From contig LDXO01000001.1 of NCBI GenBank assembly GCA_001443455.1, positions 67,102-128,927 of the forward strand: a stretch of 61,826 nt of DNA. The letters run 5' to 3'. This document shows positions 8,864-18,502 of the stretch, in pieces (position 1 is the stretch's first letter; the number at the start of each line of letters is the position of its first letter). Under the pieces are notes generated by a model that did not search any database, was not told where the DNA came from, and saw only the letters and a list, made by a program, of their open reading frames with translations. Source of the DNA: Deltaproteobacteria bacterium CSP1-8. GTDB taxonomy: Bacteria > Desulfobacterota > Deferrimicrobia > Deferrimicrobiales > Deferrimicrobiaceae. Position numbers and translations under genes: made by a program.

Positions 8864-11005
8864 GTGGGAGACCCGATCCCGTTTCGCGGGAGGACCCGGA
8901 ACGACGCCGAACCGTCGGTGTTCGAGATTCCGGCCGCGGTCGTACCGGGAATCGCGCGGATCTGTGCGCTGGGGCTTGGCCTGGACGAACTTCTCGGGGA
9001 AACCTGCCGGGAAATCGTGGCCCTGTGCGGTGTCGACGCGTGCTACCTCGTGTCGTACCGGGAGAGGGGCGGCGCTGCGGAGGTCCGCCACTTCACCGGT
9101 TCCGGGAATTGGCCGGACCTCCGGGCGGTGTACGGGCCGGGCTCCCTCTGGGACGCCGCGCTCGGGAATCTGCGCGCCCACGGAATCCTGGCGGTGGACG
9201 ATGTCCTGGCCCTGCCGCCGGACGACCCGGTCCGGGCCCTCCATGAACCGCACTCCGTGCGGTCCCTCCTTCTCGCCCCGCTGAAGTTCGGCAGCGGCCT
9301 GGTGGGCCTGCTTGCCCTCCACGGGTACGGCTCCCCCCGGAAATGGGGGCGGGAGGATGTTCGCATCGCGGGAGCCGTGGCCTCCATCCTCTCCGCGGCC
9401 CTCGAGCGCCGGAGGATGGAGGAGAGGCTTAGGGCCTCCGAAGCGCGCTACCGGTTCCTCGCCGACAACGCCCTCGACTTCATCTCCCTGCACGATGCGT
9501 CCGGGAAGTATCTCTACGCGAGCCCCGCAGCGCACCGGATGCTCGGATACCGTCCCGAAGAGATGGTCGGCTGCGGGAGCGAGGTGTTCCTGCCCCCGGA
9601 GGATCGGGAAAGAATGAGCGAAGCGATCCGCCGCCTTGTCGCCGGGGAAACCCCTGCGATGACGATGCAGCACCGCCTCCGGAAGAAGGGCGGGGAATAC
9701 GCGGAGGTGGAGACGGTCTCCTCGGTTGTGCCGGGGAGCCGCGGGGAGGCGCCCCGGATCCTCCGGATCACGAGGGACATTACGGAGAGGAAGGTGATGG
9801 AGAGCCGCCTCTTCGAGAGCCAGAAGCTGGAGACGATCGGAATGCTGGCGGGGGGGGTGGCCCACGAATTCAACAATCTGCTCCTGGGCATCACCGGGAC
9901 GGCGGAGATGCTCACCCTGCTGCTCGCGGGGAACGACGAGGCGGCCGGGTATCTCGCCATCATCGACCGGATGGGAACCCGTGCGGCCGAACTCACGCGG
10001 CAGCTGCTGGCATACGCCGGCCAGGGGAAACACAGCCCGGAGGTCCTGTCGATCAACCGGATCGTCCAGGAGCAGATCCCGGCGCTCAGGACGGCCCTTC
10101 CCCCGTCGGTGGAGGTGACCCTCGACCTTGCCCGGGAGTCCCCCGCGGTCCTGGCGGATGTCATCCAGCTGAAGCAGGTGGTCATGAGTCTGTGCCTGAA
10201 CGCGGCGGAGGCGATGCCCGATGGCGGGGTTCTCACCCTTCGGACCCGGGGGGCGGAAGAGGATTCCCCCGGCGGGGCCCTCCCCGGGGCGTCCGGCGGA
10301 AGCAGGGCGGAACGGACGACCGGCTCCGGGAGATTTTCCCCGGGGACGAAGGCGGTGCTCGAGGTGTCGGACACGGGGTGCGGCATGGATGCGGAAACGG
10401 TATCGAGGATTTTCGAGCCGTTCTTCTCGACAAAGTTCCCCGGGCGCGGCATGGGGCTGGCGGCGGTTCGCGGCATCGTGGAGGGCCACGGCGGATCGAT
10501 CCGGGTGACCTCGGAAGCGGGCAAGGGGACGACGTTCGTCGTCTCGTTCCCCGCTGCGGCCGGGGAGCCTACCGCGGAGGAGGGGAAGGAGACGTTTTCC
10601 CTGTGCGGGACGGAGACCATCCTGGTCGCCGAAGACGAGGACGACGTGAGGGCCATGCTCCGCGCCATGCTGGAGTCCTTCGGATACCGGGTCCTGGAGG
10701 CCTGCGACGGGAGGGAGGCGGTCGACCTCTACCGGAAGCGGGGCGGGGAGATCGACCTCGTCCTGCTCGACATGATGATGCCCCGGATGACGGGGGAAGA
10801 GGCGTTCGCGGAGATTCGCCGGATCTCCCCCTCCGCCAGGGCGGTCCTGGCCAGCGGCTACGACGATCGAGGGAGGATCGCGGAAGTCGTGGCTTCGGGA
10901 TTTTCGGGGTTTCTCCAGAAACCGTTCCGGCGCCGGGAACTGGGCCAGAAGGTAAGCGAGGCGATGGGAAACGCTCCCCGGGAGGAGGCATCCAACGGGA
11001 AATAG
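8864..11005 (+). CDS. GAF-PAS hybrid sensor histidine kinase with receiver domain
   Basis: The 713-residue protein has a GAF-like domain (about 20-165), a PAS domain (about 180-300), HisKA with His334 (GGVAHEFNN), an HATPase domain and a receiver with Asp636 (LVLLDMMMPRMTG). I chose the GTG at 8864 because GGAGGG lies seven bases upstream; the open frame continues back to 8750, but that stretch overlaps the promoter. It is followed after 19 bases by the TRAP genes on the same strand, so it may sense the transported substrate or be cotranscribed with the transporter. No membrane segment is seen, so the sensor is probably cytoplasmic. Confidence 0.9.
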   Translation: MGDPIPFRGRTRNDAEPSVFEIPAAVVPGIARICALGLGLDELLGETCREIVALCGVDACYLVSYRERGGAAEVRHFTGSGNWPDLRAVYGPGSLWDAALGNLRAHGILAVDDVLALPPDDPVRALHEPHSVRSLLLAPLKFGSGLVGLLALHGYGSPRKWGREDVRIAGAVASILSAALERRRMEERLRASEARYRFLADNALDFISLHDASGKYLYASPAAHRMLGYRPEEMVGCGSEVFLPPEDRERMSEAIRRLVAGETPAMTMQHRLRKKGGEYAEVETVSSVVPGSRGEAPRILRITRDITERKVMESRLFESQKLETIGMLAGGVAHEFNNLLLGITGTAEMLTLLLAGNDEAAGYLAIIDRMGTRAAELTRQLLAYAGQGKHSPEVLSINRIVQEQIPALRTALPPSVEVTLDLARESPAVLADVIQLKQVVMSLCLNAAEAMPDGGVLTLRTRGAEEDSPGGALPGASGGSRAERTTGSGRFSPGTKAVLEVSDTGCGMDAETVSRIFEPFFSTKFPGRGMGLAAVRGIVEGHGGSIRVTSEAGKGTTFVVSFPAAAGEPTAEEGKETFSLCGTETILVAEDEDDVRAMLRAMLESFGYRVLEACDGREAVDLYRKRGGEIDLVLLDMMMPRMTGEEAFAEIRRISPSARAVLASGYDDRGRIAEVVASGFSGFLQKPFRRRELGQKVSEAMGNAPREEASNGK

Positions 11006-11024
11006 GTTCTGTGCGTTCTCGACA

Positions 11025-11912
11025 ATGTTCGCCCTGCTCCTTTTGGGGGCGACCGGGGGATGTTCCCCCCGGACCTATATCGCACAGCGGGTGGCGAATG
11101 TCTTGTCGTCCGGGGGGGAGATCTTCAGCACCGACGACGACCCGGATCTTGTGCGGGAGGCAGCTCCTTTCGCGCTCAAGGCGGAGGAGTATGTTCTCTC
11201 GCAGGAGCCCGCCCACCGGGGTTTGCTCGCCTCCCTGAGCCGGGGGTTCACGCAATACGCTTCCGCGTTCGTCCTGCAGGACGCGCTGGAGGAGAGGGAC
11301 AGGGAGCGGGCGGACGCCGGCACGGACAGGGCGAAACGCCTCCTCCTGCGGGCGAAGGAGTATGGCATGAGGGGTCTCGAGGCCGCACATCCCGGTTTCG
11401 GGAACCGGCTTCCGGCCGACCCGAAGGCGGCGGCAGCGATGACGGGGAAGGAGGATGTCCCCCTGCTGTTCTGGACCGCCGCTTCCTGGAGCCTTTCGAT
11501 CTCCCTCTCGGGGGTCGACCCCCACATGCTCGCCGACCTGCCCCGGTGCGAATCGCTCATGCGCAGAGCCCTTGCGCTGCAGGAGAACTACGACCACGGC
11601 GCGATTCACGAGTACTTCGTCGCGTTCGAGGGGGGGCGCCCCGAGGCGATGGGGGGATCCCTGGACGAGGCGAAACGCCACTTCGAGCGCGCGATGGAAC
11701 TCGGAGGCGGGAGGAAGATTTCCCCCCTGGTGACGTTCGCCGAGACGGTCTCCGTGCGCACGCAGGACAGGCAGGAGTTCCTGGGGCTTCTTTCCCGGGC
11801 ACTCGCCTTCGACGCGCGGGGGGAGGCCCCGGAGTTCCGCCTTGCCAATCTTCTGGCGCAGCGCAAGGCGAGATGGCTGATGGGGAGGGTGGATGAACTC
11901 TTTCTGGAATAG
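11025..11912 (+). CDS. TatT-like TRAP-associated lipoprotein
   Basis: The 295-residue protein has a short N-terminal hydrophobic stretch ending in Gly-Gly-Cys at residue 13, which looks like a lipoprotein signal. The rest is helical (SLSRGFTQYASAF, RAKEYGMRGLEA, a central HEYFVAFEG, SLDEAKRHFERAMEL), matching TRAP transporter TatT component proteins of the Treponema Tp0956 type, which are TPR-like periplasmic partners of a DctP receptor. The neighbouring receptor gene overlaps it by 20 bases. The usual N-terminal basic residues are missing from the signal, so the true start could be a non-standard codon slightly upstream. Confidence 0.85.
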   Translation: MFALLLLGATGGCSPRTYIAQRVANVLSSGGEIFSTDDDPDLVREAAPFALKAEEYVLSQEPAHRGLLASLSRGFTQYASAFVLQDALEERDRERADAGTDRAKRLLLRAKEYGMRGLEAAHPGFGNRLPADPKAAAAMTGKEDVPLLFWTAASWSLSISLSGVDPHMLADLPRCESLMRRALALQENYDHGAIHEYFVAFEGGRPEAMGGSLDEAKRHFERAMELGGGRKISPLVTFAETVSVRTQDRQEFLGLLSRALAFDARGEAPEFRLANLLAQRKARWLMGRVDELFLE

Positions 11913-12933
11913 GGCGGCGGCAGGCGCCGCGGCCCTTCTTTTCCTTTTCTCCTTCCGTGTCGCGGCGTACGCCGGGCCCACGGTCATCAAGATGGCGACC
12001 CTCGCCCCGGAGGGATCGTCGTGGCACCGCGTCCTGCTGGAAATGGGAGAGGACTGGAAGAAGGTCTCCGGGGGAACGGTCGTCCTGCGCATCTACCCCG
12101 GCGGGGTGGCGGGAGACGAGGACGCGATGCTCAGGAAAATGCGGGTAGGGCAGCTGCAGGCCGCGGCGATCACGGGCATGGGCCTTGCCTTCCTCGACCG
12201 TTCCTTCTACGGGCTGCACGTGCCGATGATGTACGCCTCCGACGAGGAGTTCGACTACGTCCGCGACCGCCTCTCCCCCCTGTTGGAGCAGCGCCTCGAG
12301 GAGAAGGGGTTCGTCGTCCTCAACTGGGGGGACGCGGGCTGGGTCCACTTCTTCGCGAGGGAGGCCTTCACGCATCCCTCGGAGATGAAGGCCATGAAGC
12401 TGTACATCGGCGCCGGGGACGTCCCCCTCACGCAGCTTTACAAGGAGGCGGGATTCAAGCCCGTGCCTATTTCGGTCGTGGACATTCTTCCCGGCCTGCA
12501 GACGGGCCTGATCGACGCATTCAACGCGACGCCCCTGGTCGCGCTGGCCTTCCAGTGGTTCGCCCTCGCCCCGAACATGGCCGACCTCAGGTGGGCGCCG
12601 CTCACCGGCGCCACGGTCATCGACAAGAAGGCCTGGGAAAGGATCCCGAAGGAGATGAGGCCGAAGATCCTGGAGGTCTCCCGGGACGCCAGCAGGCGGC
12701 TCCAGCGCGAGATCCGCAACCTGAACGAGGAAGCGATGAAGGCGATGGTCAAAAACGGACTGAAGGTAACCCACGTTTCCCCTTCCGCCGAAGCGGAGTG
12801 GCGGAAAATGGTCGAGGACATCCACCCGCAGATCCGGGGGAAGATCATCCCCGCCGACGTCTTCGACGAGGTGCGGAAATTCCGGGACGAGTACCGGGCG
12901 ACCCACGGCGGGGCAAAGGCCTCCGCGCGTTGA
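11893..12933 (+). CDS. TRAP transporter substrate-binding protein (DctP family)
   Basis: The 346-residue periplasmic receptor has a signal peptide with likely cleavage after AYA at about residue 27. The DctP fold signature (KMATLAPEGSSWHRVL, then IYPGGVAGDEDAMLRKM) and LPGLQTGLIDAFNATPL are clear. The segment that usually reads LKIRV, whose Arg pairs with the substrate carboxylate, reads MKLYI here (168-172), with Tyr171 at the Arg position. This implies a ligand other than a simple organic acid and fits the TatT-type TRAP systems. It overlaps the upstream lipoprotein gene and is followed by the fused permease. Confidence 0.92.
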   Translation: MNSFWNRAAAGAAALLFLFSFRVAAYAGPTVIKMATLAPEGSSWHRVLLEMGEDWKKVSGGTVVLRIYPGGVAGDEDAMLRKMRVGQLQAAAITGMGLAFLDRSFYGLHVPMMYASDEEFDYVRDRLSPLLEQRLEEKGFVVLNWGDAGWVHFFAREAFTHPSEMKAMKLYIGAGDVPLTQLYKEAGFKPVPISVVDILPGLQTGLIDAFNATPLVALAFQWFALAPNMADLRWAPLTGATVIDKKAWERIPKEMRPKILEVSRDASRRLQREIRNLNEEAMKAMVKNGLKVTHVSPSAEAEWRKMVEDIHPQIRGKIIPADVFDEVRKFRDEYRATHGGAKASAR

Positions 12934-12950
12934 CGGCCGCCGGGGAGGCG

Positions 12951-14777
12951 ATGGACGCGCCGGCCGGTTCCGTCCCGGGCGGAGGCGCGAGGTCTTTCCT
13001 CGACAAGATCGAGAACGCGGTCTCGATCTTTCTCCTGTGCGGTATGGCGGCTCTTCCCCTCGCCGAGGTCGTGGGCCGCAAGCTCTGGCGGACCGGCATC
13101 CCCGGCTCCACGACGTTCGTGCAGCACGCCACCCTCTGGATCGGGTTTCTCGGCGGCGCGCTCGCGGCGCGGGATGGGCGGCACCTCTCGCTGGGGCGTC
13201 TTTCCGACCGGCTGCCGGCGCGCTTCCGGGGGGCGGGCACCTGCTTCTTCTCGGCGGTCTCCGCCGCGATCACGCTGATCCTTGCCTGGGCCGGAGTCCG
13301 GATGGTCCTGCTGGAGCGGGCCGGCGGAAGCCTCCTGATGCCGTACCTGCCGGGTTGGGTGTCGCAGAGCGTCATCCCCGCCGGATTCGGGCTCATCGCC
13401 TGGAGGCTCATTCGCCACTCCTCCCCGTCGTGGTCGGGGCGCGCGGCGACGGGGGCCGGGACGGCCGCCGCGGTCGTCTTCCTCTCCTCCGGCCTTCTTT
13501 TGCGCCCGGCTCCCTTCGCGGTCTCGCTGATTCTGCTCCTTTCGGCCGTCGTTCTTGGCGGGCCGCTTTTCGTCGGGCTGGGGGGGCTGGCGGTGATCTT
13601 CTTCCTGCACGCCGACGTGCCCATCGCCTCCATCCCGGTGGAGATCTACCGGCTGGTGACTTCCCCGACGCTCCCCACCATCCCCCTGTTCACCTTCGCG
13701 GGGTATCTCCTGACGACCGGGAACGTATCCCGCCGGCTGGTGCGATTCTTCCGGGCGCTGGTGGGCTGGATGCCCGGAGCGATCGCCGTGGTCACCGTGC
13801 TCGTGTGCTCCTTCTTCACGACCTTCACCGGCGCTTCGGGCGTGACCATCATCGCGCTCGGCGGCATTCTCCTCCCCGCGTTGCTCGCCGAGCGGTATCC
13901 CGAGAAGTTCAGCCTCGGGCTCCTCACGGCCTCCGGGTCGCTCGGGCTCCTGTTCCCGCCGTGCCTGCCTGTGATCCTTTACGCCGTCGTGGCGGGGATC
14001 GCGGTGGACCAGATGTTCCTCGGGGGGCTGCTCCCGGGGGTTCTCCTCGTAACGATCGTGGCGGCGTGGGCCGTCCGGGGAGGGAAGAGGGCGGGGACGC
14101 GGCGGACGCCGTTCTCCCTCGGGGAGCTCGGCGCCGCGGCGTGGGAGGCGAAATGGGACCTCCTCCTCCCGGTGATCGTCCTCCTCGGGATCTTCGGGGG
14201 GTTCGCGACGATGGTCGAGGCGGCCTCGATCACCGTCCTGTACGCCTTCTGCGTCGAGGTGTTCGTCCAACGGGACATCGACCTGCGGAGACAGTTCCCC
14301 GAGGCGGGCGCGGAATCGGCGCGGCTCGTGGGGGGATTCCTCATCCTCCTCGCGGCGGCCACGGGGCTCACCGGCTACCTGGTCGATGCCGGGGTGCCGC
14401 AGGCGATCTTCGAGTGGGTCCGGGCGACGATCCATTCGAAATACGCGTTCCTCCTGATCCTGAACGGCTTCCTGCTGGTCGTCGGGTGCCTTATGCACAT
14501 TTTCTCGGCGATCGTCGTCGTCGTTCCGATCATCGCCCCCCTCGCCGCGGCCTTCGACATCCATCCCGTCCACCTCGGGATCATCTTCCTCGCGAACCTC
14601 GAGCTCGGGTTCCTGATGCCCCCGGTGGGGATGAACCTCTTCCTCTCCGCCTACCGATTCGACCGCTCCCTCGGGGAGGTGACCCGGTCGGTGATCCCCT
14701 TCCTCCTGATCCTGCTCCTGGGCGTTCTCGCCATCACCTACGTCCCCGCATTGTCCACGATCCTCCTTCCGGGGTAG
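12951..14777 (+). CDS. fused TRAP transporter small and large permease (DctQ-DctM)
   Basis: The 608-residue polytopic membrane protein begins with a DctQ-like four-helix part (about 1-165, with DGRHLSLGRL after the second helix). It continues into a DctM-like large permease (about 200-608) with the motifs FTTFTGASGVTIIALGG, SLGLLFPPCLPVILY and ELGFLMPPVGMNLF. It uses the Na+ or H+ gradient to import the ligand delivered by the upstream receptor. I chose the ATG at 12951; an in-frame TTG at 12930 overlapping the receptor stop (TTGA) is a fair alternative. QM fusions are known but less common than separate genes. Confidence 0.92.
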   Translation: MDAPAGSVPGGGARSFLDKIENAVSIFLLCGMAALPLAEVVGRKLWRTGIPGSTTFVQHATLWIGFLGGALAARDGRHLSLGRLSDRLPARFRGAGTCFFSAVSAAITLILAWAGVRMVLLERAGGSLLMPYLPGWVSQSVIPAGFGLIAWRLIRHSSPSWSGRAATGAGTAAAVVFLSSGLLLRPAPFAVSLILLLSAVVLGGPLFVGLGGLAVIFFLHADVPIASIPVEIYRLVTSPTLPTIPLFTFAGYLLTTGNVSRRLVRFFRALVGWMPGAIAVVTVLVCSFFTTFTGASGVTIIALGGILLPALLAERYPEKFSLGLLTASGSLGLLFPPCLPVILYAVVAGIAVDQMFLGGLLPGVLLVTIVAAWAVRGGKRAGTRRTPFSLGELGAAAWEAKWDLLLPVIVLLGIFGGFATMVEAASITVLYAFCVEVFVQRDIDLRRQFPEAGAESARLVGGFLILLAAATGLTGYLVDAGVPQAIFEWVRATIHSKYAFLLILNGFLLVVGCLMHIFSAIVVVVPIIAPLAAAFDIHPVHLGIIFLANLELGFLMPPVGMNLFLSAYRFDRSLGEVTRSVIPFLLILLLGVLAITYVPALSTILLPG

Positions 14778-14780
14778 GGA

Positions 14781-14932
14781 CCGGGGACCCTGGCTTGCGG
14801 AAGGGTCCCCTCGGCTACGCTCGCGACCTGCGACCGCTCGCTGCCGTTCCGCTCGCTGGAATCCGTACCTCGCTCCACAGGCCGCCTCGTCGACCCCCCC
14901 GCATCGCCCCGGGCCCCCGGTCACAGTCCACC
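14781..14932 (+). repeat. long dispersed intergenic repeat, copy 1
   Basis: A GC-rich non-coding segment begins with a perfect 9-bp hairpin (GGGGACCCT at 14783-14791 and AGGGTCCCC at 14802-14810). It continues with CGGCTACGCTCGCGACC and GCTCGCTGCCGTTCCGCTCG. Most of it recurs inverted at 31309-31438 and partly at 17495-17569 and 52884-52980. It abuts the palindrome at 14933. Confidence 0.8.
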
Positions 14933-14979
14933 GGGGACACCCCTGATTCATCTCCGGGATGCGGGAGAGGAGTGTCCCC
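14933..14979. repeat. REP-like palindrome, copy 1
   Basis: GGGGACACCCCT (14933-14944) and AGGAGTGTCCCC (14968-14979) form a near-perfect 12-bp inverted repeat around a 23-base centre containing GATTCATCTCCGGGATG. The same arms and centre recur at 17570-17616. Confidence 0.85.
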
Positions 14980-15038
14980 GCCCACGGCCGTGCTATAGTA
15001 AGCAGCTTGTCCGGTCTCGACACGGCAAGGAGGGGACG

Positions 15039-15599
15039 ATGCCCAAACGGGAAGAGTGCATTCTATACAGTGGCGGCGCCAACGGGGCCGAGTACGAGTT
15101 CGGCGTCCAGGCCGAGCGGTTGGGAATCGGGGAGATCCATTTCACCTACGAGGGGAGCGATATCACCCGGACCCGGGGGGTCCGGGTTCTGAGCCGCGAG
15201 GAACTCCGCAACGGGGACGTCAGTCTTTCCTACGTCTCCCGGCTGATGAACCGGACCTACACGGACGCCCCCCGGATCCGCAAGGTCCTCCAGACGATCT
15301 GGTACCAGGTCAACGCGGGGCAGGAGATCTACGTGATCGGGAAGATCCTCGGGGACGGGACCGTCCGGGGCGGGACGGGGTGGGGTGCCGAGTTCGCGAA
15401 GCTCTGCAACAAGCCGATCTTCGTCTTCGACCAGGATGCCGACCGATGGTTCCGGTGGGCCGAGGACCGGTGGGTCGAGGTGACGGACGCGGGGGAGCCC
15501 AGGATCCGCAGCCCGCGGTTTACCGGGACCGGCACCCGGTTCCTCGGGGAGAACGGCCGCCGGGCGATCCGGGAGCTCTTCGAGCGCTCTTTCGCGTAA
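15039..15599 (+). CDS. uncharacterised Rossmann/SLOG-like protein
   Basis: The 186-residue protein is not one I can name. The N-terminus [13 protein letters not shown] (9-21) and the later [20 protein letters not shown] resemble the paired glycine-rich, nucleotide-binding segments of SLOG/LOG-like folds (the DprA and YpsA neighbourhood). Between them is Arg/Thr/Tyr-rich helical sequence ([16 protein letters not shown]). No signal or membrane segment is visible. It has a GAGG ribosome site and ends 13 bases before typA, so the two may be cotranscribed. The SLOG link rests on motif appearance only. Confidence 0.75.
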   Translation: MPKREECILYSGGANGAEYEFGVQAERLGIGEIHFTYEGSDITRTRGVRVLSREELRNGDVSLSYVSRLMNRTYTDAPRIRKVLQTIWYQVNAGQEIYVIGKILGDGTVRGGTGWGAEFAKLCNKPIFVFDQDADRWFRWAEDRWVEVTDAGEPRIRSPRFTGTGTRFLGENGRRAIRELFERSFA

Positions 15600-15612
15600 G
15601 GAATCGCCGCAC

Positions 15613-17418
15613 ATGCCTCCTCCCGCCATCCGGAACGTGGCGATCATCGCCCACGTGGACCACGGCAAGACCACGCTGGTCGACGCGATGCTCTGGCAGA
15701 GCGGCATCTTCCGGGAGAACCAGGCCGTCCCCGACCGCGTGATGGACTCCATCGACCTGGAGCGGGAGAAGGGGATCACGATCATGGCGAAGAACGCCTC
15801 GGTGATCTACCGAGGCGTGAAGATCAACATCGTGGACACCCCGGGGCACGCCGACTTCGGCGGCGAGGTGGAGCGGACGCTCAAGATGGTCGACGGGGCC
15901 CTGCTCCTCGTCGACGCCTCCGAGGGGCCGCTCCCGCAGACGCGCTTCGTTCTCAAGAAGGCGCTGGAGAGGGAGCTCCCCGTCGTCCTGGCCGTGAACA
16001 AGGTCGATCGCCCGGACGTAAGGATCGGCGAGGTGATCAACGAGGTGTACGACCTGCTTATCGACCTGGATGCGACCGAGGGGCAGCTGGAGTTCCCGAT
16101 CCTTCTCACGAACGCCCGGGCGGGTACGGCCCGGGAGCGCGACGGTGGGGAATCTTCCGACCTTCGCCCGCTGTTCGACCGGATCCTCTCCCACATTCCG
16201 CCTCCTTCCGGGGACCCGTCGGGGATCCTCCAACTCCTTGTCACGCACCTCGACTACAGCGATTACGTGGGCCGGCTGGCGGTCGGGCGGATCTTCCACG
16301 GGACCGTCCGCGCAGGGGAGACGGTTTCGGTGTGCGGGAAGGAAGGATCCGCAGAGAAGGTCAAGGTCACGGTGCTGTATTCCTACGACGGGCTGTCGAG
16401 GAACGAGGTCGGGGAGGCCTCCGCCGGGGACATCGTCGCGCTGGCCGGCGCGGAAGGGGCTACCATCGGCGACACGGTGTCCGACGCGGAGAACCCGCGT
16501 CCGCTTCCCCGGATCGCGGTCGACGAGCCCACGGTCTCCATGGTGTTCTCGATCAACACGTCGCCCTTCGCCGGCCAGGAGGGAACCCTCGTCACGTCGC
16601 GCAAGCTGCGCGAGCGCCTGGAGAGGGAACTCCTGGGCAATGTGGCGCTGCGGGTCGATTTCTCGGGGACCGACTCCTTCACGGTGATGGGGCGGGGCGA
16701 GCTGCAGCTGGCGATCCTCATCGAGATGATGCGCCGCGAGGGGTTCGAGCTCTCCGTCTCCCGCCCGGAGGTCGTCACGAGGACGCAGAACGGCGTCCTT
16801 CTGGAGCCGGTCGAGTTGCTCTTCCTCGACGTCCCCGAACCGTACCTCGGGGCGGTGACGCAGAGCGTCGGGGGCCGGAGGGGAAAGATGGTGAAGATGG
16901 TCAACCCGGGACAGGGGAGGGTGCGGCTCGAGTACCGCATTTCCTCCCGGGGGCTCATCGGCTTCCGCTCGGAGTTTCTGACCGGGACGCGGGGCACGGG
17001 GCTCATGAACCACCTGTTCGACGGCCACGAGCCCTGGCAGGGCGTCATCCGGGACCGGGTTGCGGGGGTGCTGGTCGCCGACCGCGCCGGGCGGTCCACC
17101 GCGTACGCCCTCTACCACCTCCAGCCGCGGGGCACCCTGTTCATCGGGGAGGGGGAGCGCGTGTACGAGGGGATGGTCATCGGGGAGAACTCGCGCCCCG
17201 TGGACATGGACGTCAACGCGACCAAGGAGAAGAAGCTTACCAACATCCGCGCGGCGGGGGCCGACGAGGCGCTGCGCCTGATTCCCCCCCGGGTCATGTC
17301 GCTGGAGAAGGCGATCGAATTCATCAACGAGGACGAGCTGGTCGAGGTGACGCCTGGGTCGGTCCGGCTCCGGAAGAAGATCCTCGCGGCAGGCCGCCGC
17401 CCGCGGAGGAAGGAATAG
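15613..17418 (+). CDS. typA: ribosome-associated translational GTPase TypA/BipA
   Basis: The 601-residue protein is a normal-length BipA. The P-loop AHVDHGKTT is at 13-21, followed by the switch region with [10 protein letters not shown], then [16 protein letters not shown] and [12 protein letters not shown]-like domains and the BipA-specific C-terminus ([19 protein letters not shown]) follow. It binds 70S ribosomes and supports growth under stress, including ribosome assembly at low temperature. It lies directly behind the SLOG-like gene and is followed by a 400-base non-coding region with repeats. Confidence 0.97.
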   Translation: MPPPAIRNVAIIAHVDHGKTTLVDAMLWQSGIFRENQAVPDRVMDSIDLEREKGITIMAKNASVIYRGVKINIVDTPGHADFGGEVERTLKMVDGALLLVDASEGPLPQTRFVLKKALERELPVVLAVNKVDRPDVRIGEVINEVYDLLIDLDATEGQLEFPILLTNARAGTARERDGGESSDLRPLFDRILSHIPPPSGDPSGILQLLVTHLDYSDYVGRLAVGRIFHGTVRAGETVSVCGKEGSAEKVKVTVLYSYDGLSRNEVGEASAGDIVALAGAEGATIGDTVSDAENPRPLPRIAVDEPTVSMVFSINTSPFAGQEGTLVTSRKLRERLERELLGNVALRVDFSGTDSFTVMGRGELQLAILIEMMRREGFELSVSRPEVVTRTQNGVLLEPVELLFLDVPEPYLGAVTQSVGGRRGKMVKMVNPGQGRVRLEYRISSRGLIGFRSEFLTGTRGTGLMNHLFDGHEPWQGVIRDRVAGVLVADRAGRSTAYALYHLQPRGTLFIGEGERVYEGMVIGENSRPVDMDVNATKEKKLTNIRAAGADEALRLIPPRVMSLEKAIEFINEDELVEVTPGSVRLRKKILAAGRRPRRKE

Positions 17419-17494
17419 CGGCCCGGGCGCCAAGCGGTTCATTTCATAAATACGGCAACGTATCCATACGTGCATGCCACCCGGTGCCAGGTGC

Positions 17495-17569
17495 TCGCGG
17501 GCGGCTTCCCCTCCGCTACGCTCGCGACCTTGCGCCCGCTCGCTGCCATTCCGCTCGACCCAATTCACC
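17495..17569 (+). repeat. long dispersed intergenic repeat, copy 2 (short)
   Basis: It shares TCCCCTCCGCTACGCTCGCG and GCTCGCTGCCATTCCGCTCG with copy 1 in the same orientation, but lacks the middle third. It abuts the palindrome at 17570. Confidence 0.75.
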
Positions 17570-17616
17570 GGGGACACTCCTGATTCATCTCCGGGATGAG
17601 GGAGAGGAGTGTCCCC
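17570..17616. repeat. REP-like palindrome, copy 2
   Basis: GGGGACACTCCT (17570-17581) and AGGAGTGTCCCC (17605-17616) are perfect inverted arms, extended by one more C/G pair. They enclose GATTCATCTCCGGGATGAGG, nearly the same centre as copy 1. Confidence 0.9.
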
Positions 17617-17826
17617 GCCCAGTCCGCGGAACCCCCCGCTGCGCCCTTTGGCACCGGGAGGGGAAACACCCCAGGGCATCGGCCCGACAGGAGACCGTAA
17701 TTTACGGGACACAGCACGAAGCGGAAGAGAAATTCCCGCCGCCGGCCTGCGAAAAGCGCTGGAAAGACGGCGGTTCGGGAGGCATAATAGTACGCTAAAC
17801 CAGTTTCCGTTACAGGGGGGTAGGAG

Positions 17827-18342
17827 ATGCCGAAAGCCGGTCTTGCAAAGGGAAAAAAGAGTCCCGCGAGCTCGCTGATGCGGGCGCTGCGATTCGAGAA
17901 GGAGGGGAAGCGGTTTTTCACCGCGGCTGCGTCCAAGAGCGCGGACCCCTTCGCCAAGCAGGTGTTCGCCCTCTTGGCGCAGATGGAGACGAAGCACATG
18001 GAGGACATCCAGGAGATCGCCAGGGAGCTCGAGGAGGGGGGGAAATTCCCCAAAGCGCCCTCGGCGCCCCACGACGCCCGGATGAGGCAGTTCCGCCGGG
18101 AGCACAGCCGGATCCGGAAGGAGAAGATCATCTCCGGGGACGCCGCGGACGGGATGCGCAAAGCCCTCGCGTTCGAGGCGGAAGGGCGGGAGATGTACCT
18201 GCGGATGTCGAAGGCCGCGACCCATCCCCAGGAGAAGAAGTTCTTCAAGCTCCTTTCGACCGAGGAAGACAGCCACTTCAACATCATCTACGAGTATCTC
18301 GATTTTCTGGAGAACAAGGGTCTCCGGATGCAGGACGGGTAA
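17827..18342 (+). CDS. rubrerythrin-like diiron (ferritin-like) protein
   Basis: The 171-residue cytoplasmic four-helix protein has two Glu/His iron-binding pairs: EKEGKRFF with METKHMED in the first half and EAEGREMY with TEEDSHFN in the second. This is the rubrerythrin diiron pattern. The C-terminal rubredoxin domain of classical rubrerythrin is absent, so electrons must come from another protein. Likely roles are peroxide removal or iron handling. It stands alone, with GTAGGAG just before the ATG at 17827. Confidence 0.88.
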   Translation: MPKAGLAKGKKSPASSLMRALRFEKEGKRFFTAAASKSADPFAKQVFALLAQMETKHMEDIQEIARELEEGGKFPKAPSAPHDARMRQFRREHSRIRKEKIISGDAADGMRKALAFEAEGREMYLRMSKAATHPQEKKFFKLLSTEEDSHFNIIYEYLDFLENKGLRMQDG

Positions 18343-18440
18343 AGGGGGACGTCCCGCGGCAGGGAGATCCCGCGGGGCCCCCTGCGCGTGGCGGGCCGGA
18401 AGCCGGGGAAGGGGAAAAAGAGGGGGGCGCGGTTTCGGTG

Positions 18441-18446
18441 TATAAT
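18441..18446 (+). promoter_or_regulatory. TATAAT -10 element upstream of cytochrome module 1
   Basis: A perfect TATAAT follows GGTG, 57 bases before the ATG at 18503. No convincing -35 lies 16-18 bases upstream, so it may depend on an activator or on extended -10 contacts. Confidence 0.4.
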
Positions 18447-18502
18447 AGGAATAACTTGCGTTTACCACCGGTCCCATTTCCTCAAAGCGAGTGAGGCGTG
18501 AA

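Larger units (their letters stand above)
17419..17826. other. intergenic region with repeats
   Basis: No gene is supported here. The left part (17419-17494) shows nothing. The middle carries the long repeat (17495-17569) and palindrome (17570-17616). The right part has GC-rich sequence and a CATAAT/TAATAG patch near 17786 that could act as a -10 for the ferritin-like gene; no good -35 was found. Confidence 0.6.

Noticed and set aside
11025-11912. Twin-arginine translocase subunit TatT
   Set aside because: The TatT name here refers to TRAP-associated TPR lipoproteins; there is no relation to the Tat export machinery.
12438-15023. An 861-codon minus-strand frame opposite the TRAP permease
   Set aside because: Arg/Glu/Asp-rich antisense of a membrane protein, no motif, runs into a repeat.
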